From the NCBI GenBank assembly GCA_002007465.1, contig LNAC01000032.1, forward strand, positions 8,300,519 to 8,364,518: a stretch of 64,000 nucleotides of DNA, read 5' to 3'. The DNA comes from Ailurus styani. Lineage: Eukaryota; Chordata; Mammalia; Carnivora; Ailuridae. Shown here piece by piece: positions 55,347 through 64,000 of the stretch (its first letter is position 1; each line of letters opens with the position of its first letter). The notes under the pieces are model-generated. The model made no database searches. It saw only the letters and a program-made list of their open reading frames with translations, and had not been told where the DNA came from. The position numbers and the translations under genes are program-made.

Positions 55347-56839
55347 CAGAAACAGCCTCCTGTCTCTTCCTTCACCCACTCTTAAGGTGATTTACCTCCT
55401 GAGAGGTTAAAGTCTATGCTGAGTGGTCATCTAGCTTTTTAAAGAATCAGAGCTAGATTCGACCAACCCTCAGTTAGCAATATTTCTTATCCAAAGTACC
55501 CTCTACTTCTATTCTTTTAAAATATTTTTGAAGAAAAGAAAGAAAAAGCTTCAAACACTAAACGTGTATGATGAAGGGAGCAAAGTGGAGTGGTGGGGGA
55601 CATCTCTGCACATCGACAATGGCATGCCTTAGCCTAGAACATCAAAGTGGAAGCATCTTGTCCTGTCAGGCCAGAATGCATCATGGTGATGCTAAAGCCC
55701 CCAGAGTGCTCTTGTCCCGAAACATTGCTTTCCCTCCTACCCCATCATATTCATGTGAAGTAATAAACTTGAGTACACATCCGTCTTTCTGCCTAGAAAC
55801 CAGGGCCCCAACATGAAGTCAGCATCACAGGCGGGATGGTGGGACTGTCCTTCCTAAAATGTCTAACACTTTTCCTTGACTACTTCATGTCCCAATCATG
55901 CCCCTGATCACTAGATGCCCCTTGTTACACTCAGTTAAAAAGCAGGGACTTTTCAGCTTGCTCTGGTTGAGTGCCTATGTTTTTCAAGACTGGAAACCCC
56001 TCGAGTTGGACAAATCTGAGATCCCCAAATTAAAGATATGTCCGTTTACCTTGGTATGTGGCTTTCCACTTAATCCATTCAACAAACATTGAGCCTCTGC
56101 TATGTTTTCTCACTGTTCTTCTAGGTTCTTGTTTTACACACACACACACTCACGTGGCAATCATGACAATATACCAGTTTTCACTATGATGTTAAATGTT
56201 AACGTGGTGAGTCAGTGTCTGGCTTAACATTACTTTTTAATGTCATTTGTACTCTGTTTCATGGATATTCCTTTTCAGTGTATATTATAGTAATGTTAAC
56301 CAGAAAAGCCAGATGAGGCCCTTTCATGATAAATTCACTTTTTTATAAATGCATATGTAGTAATGGGAGGCAAGAAATGGGGAAAGAAATGTTGGACCCA
56401 TGATCACATTTTCAAGAGGCAACATTGACAAATTGGAATGCGTGTGTGGGAGAGTGGAAACCTAGCAGGGAAAGAGAGTTGTTTGAATCAAAGATTGAAG
56501 AAACCTAAAAAGTGAACAGAAGTTTACATGGTAGCTATAATATTGAGTTGGTTATTCCAATAAAGCTTGGTTAAATCAGAAAAATGCCTACTTGTCATAA
56601 AGTAGAAGTAGTTTAACAGAGTAAACTACAGGAGAATGCGGGTGCCTCCCCTTCCCAAAAAAGTTAAAATCTAGTCAGACCTGATTCAGGGTCCCAAGCA
56701 TTTCCTGGAGGATGCTGCATGGAGGGAGCTATACTAGACATAGCTGAAGGGGTTCTCCTTAAATAGAACATCAAAGTGACCCTTCAACAATAGAATCCTA
56801 AATATCCAATATTCAAGCATTCAGTCTCCTGAAAGCATA

Positions 56840-57550
56840 GAACTCTGATTTGCAGACTGTTCTCTAGAATCCCATGTTTATACAAATACTGCCATGGGGC
56901 TGATCATCCTACATCAACCAAAGCAGCCCTTTTATCTATCTTGCACATTGAGCTTCTATATAAGCTGTCAGCTGAGAAGTGTCTCGCCTAGATTAGCAAA
57001 GCTTGAAACTGACTATTATAGAATATTAGCTCAGAACAAAGTCCCCTTAAACTCCAGTCCTAAGGCATTCTTGTCAAGTTATATTTTGAAGTCATTCTAT
57101 AGCCAGTGCTGGGGATATCTGGGTTTCTTCCTGACAAGACCTTGTCAAGTCTACAAGATTGAGTCCAACCTCTTTGAGGTGATGTGTAAGGCTGTTCACA
57201 ATCCACCTTATGTACCCTCACTTTCCCCAACTTGACCCTGGGCTTCAGCCACACCAGACATTTCACAGTGCTCAGACAACACCAGGTTTCTTTAAGCCCT
57301 TGAGTCTTTATTCATATGTCTTCTATGTCAAATCACCTCACCTTTGTAGTGGTCAAATTTGCCTTAAATACTCAGACAAGGCACTTCCCCCCTTCCCCCC
57401 TCTCTAAATACACAGTATCCTGCACTATCTCTATTTTAGCACTTAACATACTATGTATAATCGTTTATTGTCTTTGTCTGACTCTTCAGTGAGAATTGTT
57501 GCCATCTTTTTTTTTTAAATCAGCATCCAAGAGTACCTGGCATAATGTTC
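56840..57550 (+). mobile_element. L2-like LINE, 3' portion
   Basis: 'ggctgttcacaatccacc', 'ccacaccagacatttcac' and 'gagtacctggcataatg' follow L2 3'-end order. Diverged, no open frame kept. Confidence 0.45.
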
Positions 57551-58490
57551 TTTGGGAAAAGGGCAGGCTGGGAAAGAGACGAAAAATGTTTTCCAGCATG
57601 ATCTCACAAAATGGGTCATCCCAGAGCCCAGGTGTCAAATCTTTAGTGAAGAACAGTGGAAACTCTTGTCCTAGTTCAGTGTGTTCCACTCGTTCTCAAT
57701 AAGTATCTTCTGGAGACTGAAGGCCTGGAGTAAAGTCTGCATTTTAATAAGTATCTATCAAAATTTTTATCATCAGAAAAGTTTAAGAAGCCATGTCCTA
57801 GTTTATTTCTATAGCAAAATTAAAATTCAGTCCTTATTTCCAATTCAACAGATGATCCTACATGGACAAATATTTTCCTGCTTACCATTGTTGCTACACA
57901 GAACTGTGCCTAATGAATTTGATTTTCATTTATAGTTGCTTAATGACTAAGAATTTAGATGAAAATGTGGGCATTATTTAAGTATTTATGTAAACCTTAA
58001 CATTTACTACTAGCCAGGTTATGGGGAGAAGACAGTGGAATTTTTAAATCTATTAATACTTCACCCAGAAGAGGAGATTAGGATGGTTAAGTATCTGGAT
58101 GCTTCTCTGCAGAGAATCAACAAAAAAACCTCATGTGTGTTGAAGAGAATGAAATGCTTTCATATTGAAGAGAGTGCTTTTTTCTCACCATTCCTCCCAC
58201 TATAACAACCATCTTACCAAAATTTGTTAAAGAAATGTTTCCTGAGTGTGTATTCGACACAGTTTACCTTCAAGAATCTCATGATGTACTTGAGATTTTA
58301 CTGTGAAAGAGACATTTCTTCAGGTTCCAACAGCACTTTCTCCAAAAGTCCATTATTAAGAAATACACTTTAGAGAAGGGAAACCACAATCATTGTCAGT
58401 TGCTAACATCTTAGTGAGAATTAACTTAGTCACAGTTCTGCCAGGGCTGGTCAAAGGCTCATAAGGATAGGTGTGTTTATAGAGAAGGGA

Positions 58491-58523
58491 AGGCCACAGC
58501 TGGCCACAGCTGGCCACAGCTGG
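58491..58523 (+). repeat. 10-bp tandem with three CAGCTG motifs
   Basis: Three copies of (t/a)ggccacagc, each junction making CAGCTG (58498-58503, 58508-58513, 58518-58523). Confidence 0.85.
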
Positions 58524-59814
58524 AGCCTGAGGTAGTGGTGGAAACAAGCATATAGGAGGTTTGGCCCTCTGAGAGGATGACTGCCTGTTGATCAATGGGT
58601 GCGTTCATCATGTTTCTGTGCTGGGCACATGCCAGCAGAGAGGGGAATGCAGTGAAATTCGACAGTGTCTCTTCTTCTGATATGCAGTAGCAGTGAGAAT
58701 AAAGCAATGTTTCCTGCCACACACATTCACTTCTGTGCACTGTTCTCTACACCAGTTCCAGTCTGGAGTTAGACCCAGGTTGGAATTTTTATAGCTCTGC
58801 TACTTAGTGGCTGTCTGTGTGACCTTGAGAAACTGACTAAGCTTCTTTAAACTGAGAAACCGACTAAACCTGATTTGTTCTTTGGTAAAAATGAAGACAG
58901 TAAGAATAATTAATCTGTTAACTTTACATTGAGAGTAAAAAGGACAGAGCAAATAAAGTACTTATCATGGTGGCTGGCATAACATAAGCCCTCAATGAAC
59001 TTCTGATTTGGTTGTGGCTTTTGGCACCATGCTGCATTGCGTGAGTACTTACAATCAATATTCTGGAGATGAAGACTGTGTGTGATCATGTCTGTGTGAA
59101 TGTGGTCAGGGTTGGACAGGTATGTGCAATCAGAAAATTCTTCTAGAAGAAATGGCATTTGGTTGGAACTTTCCTATGAGGGTGGGTTGGTAGAGAAAGG
59201 AAGTTGGGGAGGGGAGCAGAAGGCACTCCAGCTTGGGAGAAAAAGTAAGAGCAAAGGAGAAGATCCAGAAGAAGAGTGATATGTCAACTGCTGCAGTTAA
59301 AGCATAAGAGGGGTGGGATATACAAGGAGAATGGTAGGCTATGGCAGTTACTCTCATAGCAGGAGGTCTTTCAGCTGCAAGTAACCAAATACCTGATTAA
59401 CTGAGTGCAAACCATAATGACATGTACAGTTCTGACAAGGACATCTGGGACTATGGGGTCCTAGGATTCATTTGGTGGTTTAACATTATCATCAATGACC
59501 TAGGTTCTTTCCACGATCCTCACACTATTCTTTTGGCTTCAGTCTTCATGGTTGCAAAGGATCGTCACATTTCCCGGAGTGACTTCCTAACACAACACCA
59601 CATGCCTACTGGAAAATACTACCAAAATAACCTATAAATAAAGCAAAGCTGAATTTCTTTCTTTCCAAGCTCCTGTAACCCCTACATTTGCAGAGCCATA
59701 ATAAATCTAAAGGAGCAAGGACAAGGTGTAATACTTATGAAGGTTTTTTTTAGCTATCATGTATCTTTCTATGCAGGAACATAATAAGGATTGGGCACAG
59801 TGTAAGATATAGTA

Positions 59815-61530
59815 TTTTAAGATTGAAAGACACAGCAAAGGGAAAATTATTAAATGAATTTTAAAGAGTAGCAATGAATATTTGGGTTAAAGTAATAGAC
59901 TTTTTTGTATCATAACTTATTTAAGATATGCAAGACAATTAAAAGCAAAGATTATAAAACTATAAGATGCTATGAAATAAATCAAAGAAGATCTAAATAA
60001 ATGAAGAGACGTGCTGCGTTCATGGATTAGAAAACTCAGTACATTGAAGTTGTCAATCCTTTTCAAATGAATCTATAGATTTAATGCAATCCCAATCAAA
60101 CCATAGCAAGGGTTTCTTGTAGCTATAGACAAGTTGATTTTAAAATCTATATTGAAAGGAGAATGATCTAGAATAGCCAAAACGGTTTTGGCAAAGTCAA
60201 AGTTGGAGGGCTTACTTTACTCAATTTTTAAATATACATGGAGGACATTAGGAGAAGGAAAGGAAAAGTGAACTGGGGGAAATCGGAGTGGGAGACAAAC
60301 CAAGAGAGACCAGACTCTAAGAATCAAACTGAGGGTGTTGGAGGGGAGGGAGGTGCGGGGATGGGAGCCTGGAAGGAGGGCACAGATTGCAAGGAACACT
60401 GGGTGTGGTGCATAAACAGTGAATCTTGGATCACTGACAAAATAAAATAAAGTTAAAAAATAATAAAGTAAATATGGTCTAAACCTCAAAATAGTATGGT
60501 ATTGATGAAAGCATAGAAACATAAATATATGAAACAAAATAGAGTCCAGAAATAGACCTGCATAGTCAATCAAGAAATATACAAAGACAATTCAATAGAG
60601 AAAGGGTAACCTTTTCAGCAAATGATGCTGGAATAATTGGAGTTCCACTGGCAGAATAAATAAAATAAATTCAACTTCACACCTTATGCAAAGTTAATTC
60701 AAAGTGGATCATAGACTCAAATTTAAAACACATGATATAAAATCTTTACATGAGAGCACAGGAGAATATTTTTGTGACATTGGGTTTGGTAAAAATTTCA
60801 CATGTATGGCACCAAAAAGCACAAGTTATACAAAAAAAGAAAAATGATATATTGAACCTCATCAAAATTAGTGTTTTTGCTTTGCAAAAGGCATTGTTAA
60901 GAAAATGAAACACAACATAACCCATCTCCCAGTCTGGGAGAAAGTGTGTTCAAATCACATCTCTATCAGGTGAGTTGTATACAGAATATACACAAATCTC
61001 TCCAAATACAACAACAAACTAACTAACTAAAAGATGAGCAAAAGTTGTGAATAATCACACCAAACAAGATAAATGGGTGGCAACTACACACATGAAAGGT
61101 GCTTGACATCATTAGTCACTAAGGAAAAATAAAGTCACAACGCAATAGCACTGCATGGCTATTTGATTGGTAACACATACACACACACACAGAGCAAAAG
61201 TTTTTAAAATCATAATATCAACTTCTTGTGAGGATGAGGAGCAACCGGAACTCTCTACAGCCACTTTGGAAAACAGTTTCTTAAAAAGTTAAACAGTTTC
61301 AGATAAAGTTACCAGTTGATCTAGCAATTCCACTCCTAGATACTTACCTTTGAGAAACCAGATGTTATGCTCATACAAAGCTCTGTACACAAATGTTTGT
61401 AATAGCATCACTCATTAATTAGCAAAATGTAGAAACAACACAAATGTCCTGCAGCAGGCAGATAGATAAACAAACTGTGGTAAATCCAATCTCAACGGAA
61501 TAGTACTTAGCAGTTAAAAGAGATGAACTA
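59815..61530 (+). mobile_element. Old L1, decayed ORF2 end and 3' region
   Basis: Diverged L1 with recognisable order: 'ctgcgttcatggattag', 'atgcaatcccaatcaaac', then 'cagcaaatgatgctggaat', 'cctcatcaaaattag' and 'agcaattccactcctagata'. No long open frame remains. A younger L1 end interrupts it and LTR sequence cuts it off on the right. The left edge is approximate. Confidence 0.75.
60237..60468 (+). mobile_element. Younger carnivore L1 3' end nested in old L1
   Basis: 'caaactgagggtgttggagg', 'agggcacagattgcaagg' and 'acactgggtgtggtgcataa' match the carnivore L1 3' UTR, ending in an A-rich tail. Old L1 resumes immediately after; short flanking 'taaatat' repeats suggest a duplication. Confidence 0.75.
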
Positions 61531-61532
61531 TT

Positions 61533-61991
61533 TGTTATGGGTTGAATTGTGTCCCCTCGCCCAAAGGATATGTTAAAGTCCTCACCCCTAGTGCCTAAGG
61601 ATGTGACCCTATTTAGAAATAGGAGTGTTGCAGATGTAATTAATTAAGAGGAAGTCACATTAAAGTGGGATGGACCCCTAACCCACTATGACTGATGCCT
61701 GTATAGGACAGCCATGTGAAGACAGAAGCACACCGGGAGGAGGCCGCATGATGCCAAAGACAGAGATTGAAGCATGACGCTGCAAGCCAGGAACTCTAAA
61801 GATTGCTGGCAAACCATCAGAAGCTGGGAAGAAGTAAGGAAGAATTCCTCTCCAAGTTTCAGAGGGAGCATGGCTTTGCTGACACCTTGACTTGAGACTT
61901 CGAACCTTGAGAACTGGGAGACAATAAATTTCTATTGTTTCAAGCCGCCCCGCAGGTGGTACTTTGTTATGGCAGCCCTGGGAAGCCAATG
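61533..61991 (+). mobile_element. MLT1-type LTR (ERVL-MaLR), solitary
   Basis: Begins 'tgttatgggttgaattgtg', contains 'gtcctcacccctagtgcc' and ends 'gtggtactttgttatggcag' plus a short tail, the standard MLT1 order with AATAAA near the end. No internal viral genes are present. Confidence 0.75.
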
Positions 61992-62499
61992 TGTCATGCC
62001 AAATGGAGGGAACATCAAGAATTGTGAAGGGTCTGATGTCTTACCCCACACGCAAGCTAACTGCATCTGCCACCATGTCATAGGTGGGGACAGAAGACAG
62101 GAGATTCCTACGTGAGAGACAAAAGGTCTTTATTACCCAAGGCGCAGCAGCCAACATAGGCTGCATGTTCAAGTCAGTTGCCCTAGGCCTTAACCCATGG
62201 ATACACAGGCAGGTCCAGATTTAAAAAAAAAAGGACTGTGGGATTTTTTTGCAGCTGAGGAACACCGTCTTAGAAAACCCCAGTCTTAAAAAGGAGGCTC
62301 AAGCCGTCCTACCCAAGTTTGCCTTATAATTGTTACAAGCCTGTTGAGTAAATAAACCTGTCCTCTACCTCAGAGGAAGTAGCTACCTCCATTTTAGCAA
62401 ACAGCCTTGAAATTATCATAACAAAGGACCTCAAAGATAGTCTGGAATAAAAGCTGTCACAAGATGTGCAAAAATGCAGTGAAGAATTGACCCCCCACA
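61992..62499 (-). mobile_element. Probable LTR, reverse orientation, family unknown
   Basis: The block runs TG...CA. In reverse it carries AATAAA (complement at 62129-62134) followed by a U5-like pyrimidine-rich segment, which looks like a solitary LTR. 'gaagcca' occurs on both sides, but the right copy belongs to the L1 consensus. No genes inside. The family is not recognised. Confidence 0.4.
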
Positions 62500-62760
62500 G
62501 AAGCCAGTCTCAAAAGATTACACGCTGTGTGATTCTATTCATGTGACATTCTGGTAAAGGCAAAGCTGCTGTGACAGGTAGGTCAATGGTTCTCAGAGGT
62601 TACGGTTGGGTGAGGACGGGCTCAAGATGAGGGGATTTTTTGGTTTGTTAGAGCCGTTCTTTGACTTGATTGTGGTGGTACTTATGTGAATCTATACATC
62701 TACTCAGAACTGTACACCAAAACAGAAGCTAATTTTACTGTATGTAAAAATTTTTTTAAT
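62500..62760 (+). mobile_element. Old L1 3' UTR, continuation after LTR block
   Basis: 'gaagccagtctcaaaagatt', 'catgtgacattctgg' and 'attttactgtatgtaaa' are the L1 3' UTR downstream of the piece ending near 61530. Confidence 0.65.
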
Positions 62761-62769
62761 TAACAAAAC

Positions 62770-62925
62770 CTTTTTCATCTTTTTTATTGAGATATAATTG
62801 ACATATAACATTGCATTACTTTTATGTGTATAACATAATGATTTGATGTAGGTATTATATATGCAAAATGATCACCACAGTAAGTTAACATCCACCACCA
62901 CACATAGTTACAATTTTTTTTATAA
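62770..62925 (-). mobile_element. Old L1 fragment, reverse
   Basis: 'ttattgagatataattgac', 'aacataatgatttgatg' and 'atgatcaccacagtaag' are the reverse of an old L1 3' end. Confidence 0.65.
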
Positions 62926-62939
62926 ATAAGATGAATAAT

Positions 62940-63180
62940 ATTTTAAGATGAATAAAATCTGAGGATTTAATGTACAACATGGTAACTGTGGTTGATAACA
63001 ATGTATTGTAAAATTGAAATTTGTAAGAAAGTAGGACTTAAACACACAAGATAAACATGTGAGATGATGGTTGTGTTAATTAGCTAGATGGAATCACTTC
63101 ATGATATAATTCATCAAGATGTACACTTTAAATACACTGTAATTTTATTTATCAGTTATACCTCAATAGAGCAAAAAAAG
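62940..63180 (+). mobile_element. Old L1 3' end
   Basis: 'aaaatctgaggatttaatg', 'ggtaactgtggttgataac' and 'atcagttatacctcaatag' follow the L1 3' terminus. The sequence after it, to 64000, looks unique. Confidence 0.6.
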
Positions 63181-64000
63181 AAATTATAGTACAAATATAT
63201 TATTTATTATTATGGAGATATAGATCAGAATAAACAGCTATGAGTTGAAAATAATTATCTGTAAGGAGTAGGTATTGAGGGCAGAAAGATATACTGAATG
63301 GCAGTGTTACTTAAGTTGAAAGCCATTTAGCAGTACTTGAATTTTTAAAGCCCTGTATATGGCTTAATTAGGTAATTAAAAGAGAATGATCAAAACCCCA
63401 AAATAACAAAAAACCCTTTTATTCCCCCAAGACGTTGGTAATGTCAAAATGAGAGATATTTTTCTGAAAAGCTCAAAATGGTGTCTATGCAAATATTCTT
63501 AAAAGAAGAAATTTGATCCATTCAATCACCTATAGGTAGATATAATTTTTTTTTAACCTAGGGAACAAGTGGGACTGAAAGAGATTAATGCCCTTATTTT
63601 TGCTGTATTTTCTGGGTTTTTGAAAAAAAATTCACAAAAGTCAAATATGAATACACAAGGGGTACTTATTATAAAAAAAAGTGTGTTGGTTCTGAAAGAG
63701 TTACAAATCACTTTTCTAACCATTCCTCCTATTTCAAGTCCATTAATAATTTCCGAAATGCTGCTTCCATTTAAAGGATCAGTGGTCAGAGGCAGCCTGG
63801 TATGAACCGTTTACATAAACCTAGGAAAGTTCGTGTACACAAGTCCACCGGAAACACACACAATAAAGTCTTTGAGAATTAGAAGGCAAACATTAGCTTT
63901 TTAATGTCTGGTTCTGACATTTGCTCAATTTAAAAGGAGTGAGTCTTTCGGGGAAATGGTTCTCCAATTGTGCCAACTTTCAATTACTTTCAACAACCAA

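Larger units (their letters stand above)
54716..59815. other. Downstream intergenic DNA
   Basis: No exon, RNA gene or young repeat is supported here. It holds a (CA)n run at about 55311-55346, an L2-like stretch (56840-57550), and a 10-bp tandem carrying three CAGCTG motifs (58491-58523). The short open frames scattered through it lack any recognisable protein character. Confidence 0.7.

Noticed and set aside
56894..57235. 113-residue frame
   Set aside because: It lies in an L2-like repeat and carries no L2 protein motif.
60217..60573. 118-residue reverse-strand frame
   Set aside because: It lies antisense to a nested L1 3' UTR and has no independent support.

Overview
This window is vertebrate nuclear DNA, not prokaryotic. 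Coding sequence is confined to six short exons with GT-AG introns. About seventeen tRNA-Lys-derived SINEs of the carnivore (CAN/SINEC) type are scattered through the first 45 kb: a 'cctgggtggctcagt' head, a 'gggtcctgggat' B-box region, a (CT)n stretch and an 'aaataaataaataaaatctt' tail. Their subfamily wording ('ttaaagcctctgcc', 'gcctacttgtaatctctc') looks most like a musteloid carnivore such as mink or ferret. Carnivora is near certain; the family is an inference from memory of SINE variants.

The only gene I recognise is the 3' third of PPP3CA, the catalytic A-alpha subunit of calcineurin, on the + strand. Six exons are present: 17147-17272, 19854-19928, 39223-39307, 46169-46266, 49287-49316 and 52453-52649. 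They match human exons 9-14 and encode about residues 319-521. They carry the end of the phosphatase fold, the calcineurin-B-binding helix, the calmodulin-binding helix, the autoinhibitory segment, a 10-residue cassette exon and the autoinhibitory domain. The stop codon is at 52647-52649. A long 3' UTR follows, with poly(A) signals at 54153 and 54690. Exon phases chain perfectly and I see no coding lesion. Earlier exons lie upstream of the window.

Layout: 1-17146 is the 3' part of intron 8, rich in SINEs, microsatellites and assembly gaps. 17147-19928 holds exons 9 and 10. 19929-39222 is a 19-kb intron 10. 39223-52649 holds exons 11-14. 52650 to about 54715 is the 3' UTR. 54716-64000 is downstream intergenic DNA ending in an old L1-rich block (about 59.8-63.2 kb) interrupted by a MaLR-type LTR and a second LTR-like block.

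Most notable: (1) in intron 10 a phase-compatible acceptor opens a 47-residue frame ending in a stop, followed by a poly(A) signal, which would give a calcineurin lacking the calmodulin-binding and autoinhibitory regions; (2) exon 12 reads through its donor in frame for 42 codons into a CpG-island-like intron start with an intronic poly(A) signal, at the position where the paralogue PPP3CB makes its intron-retention isoform; (3) ten single-N positions each sit between near-identical direct repeats differing by SNP-like changes, the signature of haplotype or gap-joining errors rather than real duplications; (4) two oppositely oriented SINEs share one target site, and SINEs are absent from the last 20 kb. 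No CRISPR, prokaryotic system, RNA gene or novel multi-gene system is visible.
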